Assembly: GCA_002077045.2 (NCBI GenBank)
Contig: KZ111140.1
Location: 124,001 to 188,000 of the forward strand
Length of the DNA: 64,000 nt
From: Rachicladosporium sp. CCFEE 5018
Taxonomy: Eukaryota; Ascomycota; Dothideomycetes; Cladosporiales; Cladosporiaceae
Reading direction: 5' to 3'
The notes beneath the pieces are model-generated. The model was not told where the DNA came from. It saw nothing but the letters and a program-made list of their open reading frames with translations, and ran no database searches. A program made the translations under genes and the position numbers. Positions 11,091-20,899 of this stretch are shown in pieces. Position 1 is the first letter of the stretch. Every line of letters starts with the position of its first letter.

Positions 11091-13577
11091 ATGGTAATGG
11101 GATTTCCGGTAGACCTACTGTGGAGACGCGTCTGTCGTTGCGAGCACATGAGCCCGGAGAGTGTTGCAGTAACTTCGCGAAACGTCGCTTCTGGAGAGCC
11201 TACTTACTATGCTGATGTACTCCCTCCTGCTAAGGGCCTGGAGCAGGGCTTTGATCTAAGTGCGCTACGGACTGTCAAGCCCAAGAAGCCATATATGGGA
11301 GATGCAGACATGAGTTATCTCTCACTTTACCACGTCAACGCTGGTGAGCGGCAAGTATATGCTCTCATCTCGTCTACCCGAGCAGAAGCGCAGATTATCG
11401 TGCTCAATCGCGCCAGAAGCGATCAAGGCATGCCGAACGTCGACAAGCTATATGAGGAAGGACTCGAGAAGCGACTCCAAGAGACCGAAGGCGAGCCCTG
11501 GCAGACCTTGATCGACTACCAGGACGCGCTACACTTCAAGGTCGTGCAGGTCACCACGCAACGACGAGCACATCAGGAACTCGCAGATGCTGTCAGGAGA
11601 CTGCAGAAAGAGGAGAGCCGGCCTACGATGCTCGTTGTGAAGTCGCAGAGTCCGCAGATGCTGTTCCAGGATGTGCCGCAGTTGCAGAGTCTGCCGCTGC
11701 TGCAGCTGAAACTTGAGGATGGTGATAGACAGCTACCGCCACTCGGTTGGCAGTCGTTGATCGCGAAGCGGCTCGTGAACGATTACCTGGATCTTGGGCT
11801 GCGGTTGACGCATCTGCTTGAGTTTGCGAGGTATGGCAATGTTCCGCTTTGCAACATTGGAAGAGATGATCCGACATTCCTGATCGATATTGAGTATGCG
11901 CGCCGACTGCAGAAGGAACGCATCGTACTCTGGTGGTCGCAGAACGCAAGGCCAGACCATGCTGGTCACGAGCGAGACGATGTGATGGGCGGGCTCGAAG
12001 TAGTCGAGATGCCTGCCGTCAACAACCCAGGAACGTACTCATCTGTCTGCATCGATCTGTCAGTCAAAGGCTTATCGGTCAATACCATCCTCTGCGCGGC
12101 TGTGCTCAACGACGCAGAAGGTGCCGACCCGATGGGCGGCTTCAGCGCGAACAGCAAAGACGATGCTCTGGATGCGACTTCACAGAATTTCCAGTCCGAG
12201 AATGCCTTTGCTTCTGCCGGTATAGGTGCGCTGCGCGACATGGTCCGCGCTTGGTGGAAAGAAGCTTGCGCCGACAAAGGCAGCGAGATGGCAGACATTC
12301 TCGTGCAACACCTCATCCGCTGGGTGGACAGTCCGCGATCACACCTCTACGATCGCAATTTACAGTACTACGTGCAGATGATGTCGCGGAAAGCCTTCCA
12401 GCAGCTCATGTCTGTCTTCCGCAGCGTGGGCTCCCTGGTCGTATTCGCCAACGCCGGAAGGATTTTACTGCAGACGAGTAAAGCAGAAGTTGGCAATGCG
12501 TACGCGTACAGTCAGTACATCCTCAAGACCATCCGGGAGAAGTCTGCGTTCCACTTCCTGGACATCACCATCACGGAGTTCTGGGACTATCTAGCCTGGT
12601 ATGACGAGTTCAACTACGGTGGCAAGGGCTGCACCGAGGTCGTCTCGGCTGAGACGCAAACACTGGACACGATTATGCACTGGCAATTCGCGACCTTCCT
12701 CCCTCCGATTCTGCAGCAGACTTTCAACGACCAGGTTGTGACCTACATTGGCCTGATGCACTCCCGCAAACATTCATGTCCGCAACCGAACGGCCTTCCT
12801 CGAGCGACACAGCTGCCTGTGCATACATTGGCTCTCACCTCCTCCGAGACAGTCGACCAGACGACCCCCGGCACCTTCCTCTCAAAGCCCTTCTCCAAAC
12901 CTCTCCTCAAACACATCACCACTCTCCTCAAACGCCAGCGAACCGAGTCCTTCCACGCAGACCTCGCTTCCGATTGGATCTTCCCAATCCTCCCAGGCTC
13001 GCATCTGAATCCCACGAACCCCTGTCTCGAGCTTGTCAAATCACTGATGCAAGTCCTCAGTCTGGACAAAACAATCCAGCTCGAAGCCCGCCTCTTGCGG
13101 AAACAACTCCTCCACCTCTTCGACATACGCGAGTTCAGCTCCGAGGGAAGCTTCACCAATCCCTCTTCTTCACTCCTGCTGCAAAACCTGAAGTGCGCCG
13201 ACTGCTCCTCACCCAAAGAAATCGACCTCTGCCGCGACTCTTCTCTTCTCCCTCCCGCATCCCCTGCCACCGCTGTCCTGAGCATCACCTGCGACGTCTG
13301 CGCCTCGCCCTTCGACATCCTAGCGATTCAAGAGCAGTTACTGGCTGATGTGCAGCGCATGGTCATGCAGTGGATGACGCAGGATCTGAAGTGTGGGAAG
13401 TGTGGGAAGGTAAGGGTGAATGAATTCATGGAGCATTGTGGCTGCGCTGGGGTGTGGGTTGAGACGGTCAAGAGGGAGGGGTTGGTGAGGGAATTGGGCG
13501 TGCTTGGGAGAGTGGCGGAGGGGTGGGGGTTGGAGATGCTGGGGAGTGTGGTGCAGAGGGCGCTGGGAGGGTTGTGA
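11091..13577 (+). CDS. POL2: DNA polymerase epsilon catalytic subunit, C-terminal half only
   Basis: An uninterrupted 828-codon frame matching only the C-terminal, non-catalytic part of Pol2 (full length is about 2200 residues). Homology starts near residue 50 (GLEQGFDLSALR). It runs through the inactivated polymerase-like region (FLIDIEYARRLQ; RPDHAGHERDD; ENAFASAGIGALRDMVRAWW; YYVQMMSRKAFQQLM; EVGNAYAYSQYILK) to the two C-terminal metal-binding modules. CysA has CADC and CDVC pairs; CysB has CGKC and HCGC. The first ~50 residues are not Pol2-like. The exonuclease/polymerase half is absent from the window and there is no gap here. Options: a truncated paralogue kept as a scaffold (this half binds Dpb2 and supports CMG helicase assembly in yeast), a split gene, or a recent fragment. 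Confidence 0.85.
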   Translation: MVMGFPVDLLWRRVCRCEHMSPESVAVTSRNVASGEPTYYADVLPPAKGLEQGFDLSALRTVKPKKPYMGDADMSYLSLYHVNAGERQVYALISSTRAEAQIIVLNRARSDQGMPNVDKLYEEGLEKRLQETEGEPWQTLIDYQDALHFKVVQVTTQRRAHQELADAVRRLQKEESRPTMLVVKSQSPQMLFQDVPQLQSLPLLQLKLEDGDRQLPPLGWQSLIAKRLVNDYLDLGLRLTHLLEFARYGNVPLCNIGRDDPTFLIDIEYARRLQKERIVLWWSQNARPDHAGHERDDVMGGLEVVEMPAVNNPGTYSSVCIDLSVKGLSVNTILCAAVLNDAEGADPMGGFSANSKDDALDATSQNFQSENAFASAGIGALRDMVRAWWKEACADKGSEMADILVQHLIRWVDSPRSHLYDRNLQYYVQMMSRKAFQQLMSVFRSVGSLVVFANAGRILLQTSKAEVGNAYAYSQYILKTIREKSAFHFLDITITEFWDYLAWYDEFNYGGKGCTEVVSAETQTLDTIMHWQFATFLPPILQQTFNDQVVTYIGLMHSRKHSCPQPNGLPRATQLPVHTLALTSSETVDQTTPGTFLSKPFSKPLLKHITTLLKRQRTESFHADLASDWIFPILPGSHLNPTNPCLELVKSLMQVLSLDKTIQLEARLLRKQLLHLFDIREFSSEGSFTNPSSSLLLQNLKCADCSSPKEIDLCRDSSLLPPASPATAVLSITCDVCASPFDILAIQEQLLADVQRMVMQWMTQDLKCGKCGKVRVNEFMEHCGCAGVWVETVKREGLVRELGVLGRVAEGWGLEMLGSVVQRALGGL

Positions 13578-14313
13578 GGCTGGATAACGATGTTGAGGTG
13601 AAGGGATCAATAAGGAGTTATAGGCTGTTCAACTTTGATTGGCGGACTGGGACCAAAACTGGGACTTGAGTTGGGATGGGGTGGCATGGATACAGGAAGA
13701 GTAGGCTCAACGGCTGAAGAAACGTTCGGAGCATCACAGGCGCGCATTGGGCAAAGGTGTTGAGGGTTATGTCTACTTCTAGCGCGAATTGCAAGGCTGC
13801 GGCCGCAGTGTCTCTCTCCGCTACTACCGATGACCTGCCCATGAGCCTCTGGGAACCACCCATATGACATACGTGCATGCGGCCAAGTGCGGTCTGCGCA
13901 GTCTCCTACTTCGCATATCGATCTCCCTCACCAACGCTGCAGCTGACGGCTGCGTCGATTACCATGGGTGGCTGAAGACGTTGAGCTTGTCAAGCGGGCG
14001 GTCCGTTCGTGTCGACGTCCTCGTTACAGCGTCTAGGACTCAGGCCAATCTTCCGCGTTGACTGACAGCTCAGTGACGGCGCGGAAAAGCTCCAGCAAGA
14101 ATCCTCGAGCCCATGCTGCTTCCTCCTCGAATGTTTCCCCTCCAGGGGGACCTGCCAGAGAGAGCTGTAGTATATGCAAGAGTGCATTCCATGTAGAGCA
14201 TCAGGTTGAATGGACCGTTCTCCCGACGCAGAGCGGGGACGTTTGCTTGCAAGGCAATGTCTGGGACGCTTCCCGAACTGATGAAGCAGGCAGGCATACC
14301 GCGACATTATCCT
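13578..14313. other. Intergenic, convergent 3' ends
   Basis: The 736 bp lie between the stop of the POL2 fragment and the stop of the methyltransferase on the other strand. Short frames exist on both strands, but none has recognisable motifs or plausible length. No RNA gene was seen. Confidence 0.45.
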
Positions 14314-15001
14314 TCATCCACGCTCTCCGGGATGATCGGTCAACGGCACATACCGCACCCCGTACTCCCTCTTCCTCGTCACCTTCCCACTTTCATCCTT
14401 ATCCACAACCCATATCCACTGTCCACCACTCTCTTCCTCAACAGGCACGAAAAGTCTTCCTGGCTTCGCCAACTGCTCCACGAGCTCTTCGTGTAGTCCC
14501 TTAGCCGCAGCACCAACGTGTATAGCATCCCATGGTCCCTCTCCATTCAGTCCAATTCTCCCGTCACCTCTGACGAAGCGCAGAACGCCGTTGTCCAGTA
14601 GTGCCTTCCCCTCCACGCTCTTTTGGGTGTTCTGTATTGACATCTCGACCAGCTCACTGATATGATCGACTCCTACGACCTTGCCTCCAGGCTTGACCAT
14701 CTCCGCGAACACTCGTGTCAAGTATCCACTCCCGCTCCCTACATCCAGTACCTTCCCGCCGGGTTTGAGATATGGCAGCAGGGCTTCGGCGGCGTTCGCA
14801 TGCATATGCGGTGCCGAGATCGTAGCTCGAAACCCTATTGGCTGTGGAGAGTCTGCATACGAGTCTGTAGGGGCGTAGTGTGCGCGGGGCGCGGTCGACG
14901 GACTTGAAAGCTACAGCGAGTGCTGGAGACGATAGCAGATGGTTTCGTAGGAGATTGTCGATCAGGGCTGTGTTGGTGGAGCCGCCAGAGCGCCAGGCCA
15001 T
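14314..15001 (-). CDS. Protein-L-isoaspartate O-methyltransferase, with frameshift
   Basis: Repairs isoaspartyl residues in aged proteins using S-adenosylmethionine. The N-terminal frame from 15001 (MAWRSGGSTNTALIDNLLRN ... FKSVDRA) is typical of the family. The conserved continuation (HYAPTDSYADSPQPIGFRAT, then ISAPHMHANAAEALLPYL) is in a different frame that stays open to the stop at 14314. It contains the SAM-binding motif KVLDVGSGSGYLTRVFAE and GDGRIGL...WDAIHVGAAA. The shift lies at the run of four G on the plus strand (14886-14889). Removing one base would restore the frame, and no GT-AG intron of plausible size fits. It is either a sequencing/assembly indel or an early inactivating mutation. 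The intact part from the internal Met at 14805 would lack the N-terminal helix and part of the active site. Confidence 0.85.
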
Positions 15002-15508
15002 GGCTGCAGGAGCTGGACGCGAGGCGCGTGAGAGTCGCCGGAGTCAAGTCCCGAGATTGTCAGCAGGACTCTATGGTTTCGGCAATGACAGTGAAATTGA
15101 TCTGGAGAAGTACGACATGGAGCTCCAAACGCTGAGGTATGCATGGAGAAGTGACGTTCGTTTCGGCTTCTGAGCTTCCATATCGACCGGCTTGCAGACA
15201 CAGAACTACATCACATCAGTCGCACATTCTCAGACATGGTGTGACGAGAAGAGGGTGAAGAAGGTTCGTGCAAGAGCTTTCATTCGTATGTACACGCAAA
15301 GCGCAGTAGCACAGGTAGCTTTTAAGCCACCTCACCAACTCCGCAGACTTGCGTCCCACACGAAGTCCGTTGACCACCCACCAAAGAAAGGAGAAACGAA
15401 ATCCGTGAGTTTTCCACCACCTTGGCTCGCGCTATGCAATCCCCTTTCCCACCCGAAAGCTGTACACCTCGTAGCCGAAATGGCTGCTCGCGATACTGGA
15501 CGCTCGAT
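15002..15508. other. Intergenic between methyltransferase start and GH17 3' end
   Basis: 507 bp with no supportable gene. It holds the methyltransferase promoter and the 3' UTR of the GH17 gene. Confidence 0.45.
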
Positions 15509-16699
15509 CTAACCAGACGGGCAGTCACCGAGGATACCGTAGTGGTGCTCAGCGCCGAAAGTACCGGCGTTGTCCTTCTTCCAGTAGTCGTTGTACGCAG
15601 TGAAGAGGAAGATGTTGCTCGAGAAAGCGGACTTGATAGAGCTGACAGCTGCCTGCTGGTTGCTAGGGCTGGGAATGGCAGCACCATTGGCAGAACCGGC
15701 GGAAGGCCAGCCAGATTCGGTGATGACGGTCTTCTTGCCACCGCATGCGGCGGACACGCGCTGCACCTGGGAGAGGACGAAGGCACCTGCCTCGTCGGCA
15801 GTCTTGGAGCTGTCGAAGAAGGCGTGGCAGTTGGCAGCGACGTAGTCACCGACGTTGCAGAGACCTGGGTTGGCGATGATAGCGACGAAGGTGTCGACGG
15901 TGACGACTGGGCCGGAGTAACCGGCGCCGGACAGGATGCTCTTGGCAGACGAGACGGCACCAGCAACCTGGTCGACAGTGTACTGTCCGGAGTTGACACC
16001 CTCGTTGCCGACGGAGACAGTATCAATGGCACCCCAGTTGCTCTTGGCGGCGTCGATGATGAGCTGAGCCTCGGCGGCCACGTTGTTGATGTTGTAAATA
16101 CCTGCGAAAACCTTCATGCCCTTTGCGGTAGCGGCGGACAGGACATTGGGGACCTGGTTGCAGTCGGTGCCGTAAATGCGGACAATGCCGTAGCCGTTGA
16201 TGCCACCAAAGTCCTTCGTGACCTCATCTGCGGACTTGCAGTTGCCGTCGCCCTTGTATGGGGAGTAGGTGATGCCGTGACCGGTGGAGCTTGCCTCAGA
16301 GCTGGTAGCCGGGGGCGCAGCGGATGAAGACGAAGCGGGCGCACTGTATGCTGGGGCGCTGGATGCAGCAGGGGCAGTGTACGCTGGCGGTGGCGGCGCA
16401 GCAGCCGACGAAGGCGCGACGTACGCGCTCGTCTCTGGAGATGGTGCTGGCGCAACTGGGGCAGGTGCCGAGTAGGCAGCGGCCGCAACAGTCGGCGCAG
16501 CCTCAGCTGGGTAGGAGGTCGAGATAGGGTTGCCGTTAGCATCGACATAGACGACCGGGCCCTGTGCCGTTGCGGTCACGTATTCGACGTCAGTAACGTA
16601 CGCAACGTCCTTCTTGGCATGGCGGTGGCGGTGGTTGTGTGCTGGCTGCGCGACAGCGACTGCGGACAGCGCCGCGAGAGTGAAGAGACCAGCCTTCAT
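15509..16699 (-). CDS. GH17 cell-wall beta-1,3-glucanase/transglucosylase (Scw4/Scw10-like)
   Basis: Secreted family 17 glycoside hydrolase that remodels beta-1,3-glucan in the cell wall. A single exon of 396 residues. The signal peptide is MKAGLFTLAALSAVAVAQ. Next come a His-rich stretch and a possible Kex2-type dibasic site (HAKKDVAYV), then a long Ala/Pro/Ser-rich low-complexity linker (roughly residues 60-140). The catalytic TIM barrel begins at GHGITYSPYKGDGNCKS. The acid/base Glu is in SVGNEGVN and the nucleophile in VITESGWPSAG; both are intact. Length and architecture match yeast Scw4/Scw10 and SUN-type wall proteins. No GPI signal is evident at the C-terminus. Confidence 0.9.
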   Translation of the reverse strand: MKAGLFTLAALSAVAVAQPAHNHRHRHAKKDVAYVTDVEYVTATAQGPVVYVDANGNPISTSYPAEAAPTVAAAAYSAPAPVAPAPSPETSAYVAPSSAAAPPPPAYTAPAASSAPAYSAPASSSSAAPPATSSEASSTGHGITYSPYKGDGNCKSADEVTKDFGGINGYGIVRIYGTDCNQVPNVLSAATAKGMKVFAGIYNINNVAAEAQLIIDAAKSNWGAIDTVSVGNEGVNSGQYTVDQVAGAVSSAKSILSGAGYSGPVVTVDTFVAIIANPGLCNVGDYVAANCHAFFDSSKTADEAGAFVLSQVQRVSAACGGKKTVITESGWPSAGSANGAAIPSPSNQQAAVSSIKSAFSSNIFLFTAYNDYWKKDNAGTFGAEHHYGILGDCPSG

Positions 16700-17598
16700 G
16701 ATGATAGTTGCCTTGAGTAGTAATGCGGGTGATACTGTCGGCCAGCGGTGTCAGTCTGTGTTCGTGTTGTTATGATCAAGTCGTCGCGAGTATCACGGAG
16801 TCCATGAGGTACAATGTGGTCAACACACTCATTGTGCTGTTGCTCATGCGATTCATGTAGACGGTCTGGGGTTGCTCGCTCGTGACGAACGAAGGGCTGA
16901 CTTACAGTCTCAGGTAATACCGCAGCTGTTTGGCAAGGCGCTGGAATGCTGGGGTTTGTTGATAGCGATTGGCTCGTGGTAGTGTCTCACGGAATGTAAG
17001 GTGGTCTCGACTCAAATGAGTGTGGTGCACTAGACTGGAGTGCGGTAAAAGAGTGTGAAGACACGAGAAGCAGCTGTTCCTAGACGCGCAGGTTGTCGAT
17101 AGTGTCAGAAATTGAATGCGACGGGGGTCCTGGGAGGTGATCGACTGTATAGAAAGGTTTGGCTTTCCACGAGGTAATCTCGCTTACGCAGGAACGGCGG
17201 GCCCAACCTTAGCGCCGGAGGGCTGAGGAGATCATTGCAATTTGGACGCCAAACGGTGCGGCTAATAACATCATCACATGGACTGGCTGTGACTTCAATT
17301 CGATCAGAGAACAACTGTGGCATGTCGCTGTTTGAGGACGTGTGCCCGTTGGCGCGATTCGCCCTCAAATCGCTCCTCAAACACGCTGTGATTGCATGAA
17401 TGCTTCATGCTTGGCTGATTTCGCCAACTTTCACTCGCGCAATGCGACTGGCCCAACGGACTCGTTCTCCACACAAATGGCAAAATGCATGACTGGGCGG
17501 CCACACTCAACGGCAGCTTGCATGCATGTGAGAAGTCTGGAGCTGTGCCTGTGGAGTAGCACACGTGGATATCGGAGTCTACAGCGGCACCCTTTTCT
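16700..17598. other. Intergenic: GH17 gene promoter, AKR 3' flank
   Basis: An 899-bp stretch without a credible gene. The left part is the upstream region of the wall-glucanase gene, which is expected to be strongly transcribed. The right part is the 3' flank of the aldo/keto reductase. No repeat or RNA gene was recognised. Confidence 0.45.
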
Positions 17599-18680
17599 CT
17601 ACTTCAATTCGGGACTATCGCCGAAGCACTTGGCCATCATGGCCTCGGGATACCGGAGACCTTTGGAACCTCCGACACTCTCGATCGCCTTGCGGATATC
17701 AGCCTCGTCTTGCTTGCTGAACGTGACTTTCACAGCGTCGGCGTTTTCGATCAGGTACTTTTCTCTCTTCGTTCCAGGGATCGGAATAAAGTCCTCGCCC
17801 TGCGCGAGTACCCAAGCCAGCACCAACTGTCCCGGCGTACACCCTTTCTGTTTCGCAACTTCCGCCATAGTCTCCACGAGCTTCAGGTTGTCTGCGAAGT
17901 GTTCTTCTGAGAAGCGAGGGTGATTCTTGCGCGAGTCTTTCTCGTCGAAGTCATCGCGGGACTTGATTGTGTTGGTCACGAATCCACGACCAAGAGGCGA
18001 GTACGCCACAATCTTAACGCCGAGCTCTCTTGCAGTCTTTAAGAAGTCGGTCTGCTCGGATTCGATCTCGAGCGCGAACGGTGAGTATTCCATCTGCGCG
18101 GCGGCGATAGGATGCACTGCGTGTGCCCTCCGGAGCGTCTTCGCAGAGCATTCGGACAAGCCTAAGTATCTGATCTTCCCTTCATTCTTCAAGTCCACCA
18201 TCGCTTGTACAGTCTCTTCGATGGGTGTCTGGTCGTCCACGCGATGTTGATAGTACAGATCGATGTGGTCGACACCAAGGCGCTCCAGACTATCTTTGCA
18301 AGCCTGCTTTACATACGCCTTGTCACCACGCACTCCTACTATCTTCCCGTCTTCCACCACGTTTGCAAATTTGGATGCTAAGAATATTTCGGATCTGCGA
18401 CCCGTCTCCTTAAACCACTTGCCAATGAGCTTCTCGTTGGTGTGCGGACCATAGATGTCTGGGCGGGTCAGCGCATGTGGACCCTTCGACTTCTGCTGAA
18501 CGTACCTGAGGTGTCCCAGAAGGTGATGCCCAAGTCGGCAGCTTTCGTAAGCACTTCAAGACTCTCCTTGTCATCGAAGCCACCGTAGCTGGTGTAGGCG
18601 AAGCTCATGCCCATGCATCCTAGGCCTTGGGCTGAGACAGAGTCCTCGCCAATTTTGCGCTGGGGGTACTTTGAAGCCAT
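17599..18680 (-). CDS. Aldo/keto reductase (AKR13/YakC-like)
   Basis: NADPH-dependent reductase of aldehydes or ketones with a TIM-barrel fold. Model complement(join(17599..18458, 18506..18680)), 344 residues. The 47-bp intron (18459-18505; GTACGT/CAG) joins FWDTS to DIYGPHTNEKLIG, restoring the active-site Asp/Tyr region. Other motifs are LGLSECSAKTLRRAH, QMEYSPFALEIE, VAYSPLGRGF and the cofactor-binding end IPIPGTKREKYLIEN. The start at 18680 (MASKYPQRKIGEDSVSAQGL) is usual for the family. The substrate is unknown. It is divergent from the BLI-3-like gene. Confidence 0.9.
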
Positions 18681-19326
18681 CTTGGGTGAGCTAAGCGATT
18701 CTTCGTGCGGATTGAGATTGCTTGAGAGAATGAGAGGTGGGTTCGAAGACTAGACGCGAGTGTCGGCATGATCAATGTCTTCCATTGAGCAACTATCTTA
18801 TGTCCGTTGCTATCGCCGTACTTTTGGCCATACCCCTCCATCACGTCAATGCATATCGTCACATCGCGTGGCGTTCAACCGGCAGTATGTTTTGCACTCA
18901 CACCCTCTCCGTTCGATCATTTTATTGCACCTTTTCCAAGCAATCAATTTGACGCACGGCTCAAGCTCACGGTGCCATGCAAAAACCGCGAATCGAGCAC
19001 CCCAAGCCAGGTCAGACTCAGTGGCGCAACTCGTCCCTACGGCTTTCGGGCATCTCTGATCCCGCTCCATCGACCATCGCAACAGCATCCACCACCCGGA
19101 CGGACCTACGTCCAGGTACACGGGAGCATCTCGCAGTGCTAGCCGCTCTCGCGCATGTTCAAGACATCCTGTACCCTCTACCGTGCAGCTCTTGCATCAT
19201 GACTTGTCACCACGCACCTCCTAACGCGTCATGCGGCGCGTTCTGTAGATCTTGGAGCACACAATGTCAATGAGCTCAGTGATATGAGGTGGAGTATCGC
19301 GAGGTAGCTATATATCCACAGCCATC
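18681..19326. promoter_or_regulatory. Divergent promoter region, AKR / BLI-3-like
   Basis: The 646 bp separate two head-to-head genes. A TATA-like element (CTATATATCC, 19308-19317) lies only about 10 bp before the first in-frame ATG of the BLI-3-like gene and about 110 bp before the second ATG, which bears on start choice. No light-response element was identified with confidence. Confidence 0.4.
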
Positions 19327-20196
19327 ATGTTCTGCACCCGTCGCGCACTCATTTCAACATCAACCAAGCCCTTTGTCCTCAAGCAAACTACCACTTTCCG
19401 CTCCTTCACCACCACAAATACGTCCAGGATGCCCGCGACACTCACCAAGCAGGAGATTGACTCCAAGACCGACCCCAGCGTCTCCAAGCAATACGACACA
19501 GATGTGTCCTTCGAGGAGTCACTGAAGGACTTTTACTCGATATCTGATGGCCTCAAGATCGGCATCCTGGGCACCTTGCGCCCCGGCGTTGGTGTTCGTG
19601 CTTCTGCTTCCCTAACCCAGAGCAAACTCCGATACTGACATATTTTCCCAATAGCCCGTCGGCCGCGCAATGGCAGTAGCCAAGCGCTCTGGCCCTGACT
19701 TCCTCTTCCTCGCCAACGGCCACAGCCAGAAGTTCACCGACCTCGAGAAAGTCAAGGACGTGAATGTTTCCTTCCATAACTCAACCACACAAGATTGGAT
19801 CTCTGTCACCGGCGAGGCCGTGACCACTTCCAACGATGACCCGAGAATTAAGGAGGTATACTCCAAGGCTACAAGCGCGTGGTTCGGAGACTTGGGCGAT
19901 GGCGTACACACTGGCGGGCCAGAGGACCCCAGGATGAGATTGATAGAGATCAGGGCGAAGTGTATGTCTCTGTATGGTCAAATGTGTATTATGGAGCCGT
20001 CTACTGATTACTCGCTGCAGACATCTCGTACTGGAAGCATAACACCAACCCGCTTGGTTTCATGAAGGAGATTGGTGTCGCTACGATGACCGGCGGAGTC
20101 GCAGTCACAGGGCTTTTGCGAGAGTTGAAGGAGGCTGAGATCAACAAGGCAAGAGAGCAAGACGGCAATCTCTCGAAGTCCAAGTCGGAGTTGTAG
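19327..20196 (+). CDS. BLI-3 / general stress protein 26-like (PNPOx-fold) protein
   Basis: Split-barrel flavin-binding-type protein resembling Neurospora blue-light-inducible BLI-3. Model join(19327..19593, 19655..19961, 20021..20196), 249 residues. Introns are 61 bp (GTTCGT/TAG) and 59 bp (GTATGT/CAG). Spliced motifs are TLRPGVGPVGRAMAVAKRSG, GPDFLFLANGHSQKF, TTQDWISVTGEA, AWFGDLGDGVHTGG and ISYWKHN. From 19327 the N-terminus is Arg/Ser/Thr-rich (MFCTRRALISTSTK...FRSFTTT), like a mitochondrial presequence. From the second ATG (19429, MPATLTKQEIDSKTDPS) it has the usual cytosolic family length (215 residues). The nearby TATA-like box favours the second start, so dual targeting is conceivable. 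The biochemical reaction is unknown. Confidence 0.85.
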
Positions 20197-20899
20197 ATAA
20201 CAGCGTAATGTAAGCATGCCAAGCCACCATCACCGTCGCTGTAGTCCACACGTTTCTTGGAGATCAACTCCAATCATGCACCTCACACCTCTGATTGTAC
20301 GTCGACGATTCAGCTTAGTGTATATGTACGAGAAATTCCGAAGATGAGATCACGGCGCGGTTGGGTTAACTAGCATTCACCTTGCCTTTTACCAGATGAA
20401 TCCTTGGCCTACCGTAATAAGCCGACTTCTCAATCTTTGGCACCAAGATCTCGCGTTCAATAGTGCGATTTCTTTTGCCATTGTCAACCTTCTTCATCCT
20501 TATATCACACACCTCTTCACTCTCATTGCTGACCTGATCATGGGTTGTTCCGTATACTGAGTCATTCTTTTGGACCGAGTCACTGCTTTCGGCGCGCTGT
20601 CAGTCTTGTTCCGAGCAGACACTGAAATGGCAACATCATGAAATTTCTCTACACGCCGTCTGGCGCAATGCACTCGACTGTGTCGCGTGGCGCACGAGAT
20701 CTGCGCCATCGCCGCAGGACTGTGTGTTGGCGCCCTCGCGCTGGTGAAGCAGTCCAGCGGCGCGTTATCTTTTGTGCTCGAAGCGCCAGGGTGGGCGGTG
20801 CAGTTGGAGTAAGTACATACATGTAGAGTCATATCTCATTTTGGAGACCTGCTTCTTCGTAGCTCTTTTACCACAGCAGGACAGTTTTCACATCACACC
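20197..20899. other. Intergenic before F-box-like gene 1
   Basis: 703 bp without a supportable gene. It covers the 3' flank of the BLI-3-like gene and the promoter of the F-box-like gene. A 110-codon minus frame (20500-20832) has no recognisable motif. Confidence 0.4.

Noticed and set aside
10531..11097. A 188-codon plus-strand frame just before the POL2 fragment
   Set aside because: Checked for the missing N-terminal half of Pol2. It has no exonuclease or polymerase motif and looks like random Arg/Pro-rich translation.
15422..16327. A 301-codon Gly/Val/Asp-rich plus-strand frame
   Set aside because: It is the complement of the GH17 coding sequence; its composition is explained by the codon bias of that gene.
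20500..20832. A 110-codon minus-strand frame between BLI-3-like and F-box-like genes
   Set aside because: No motif, and Cys/Arg-rich composition expected by chance in GC-rich DNA.
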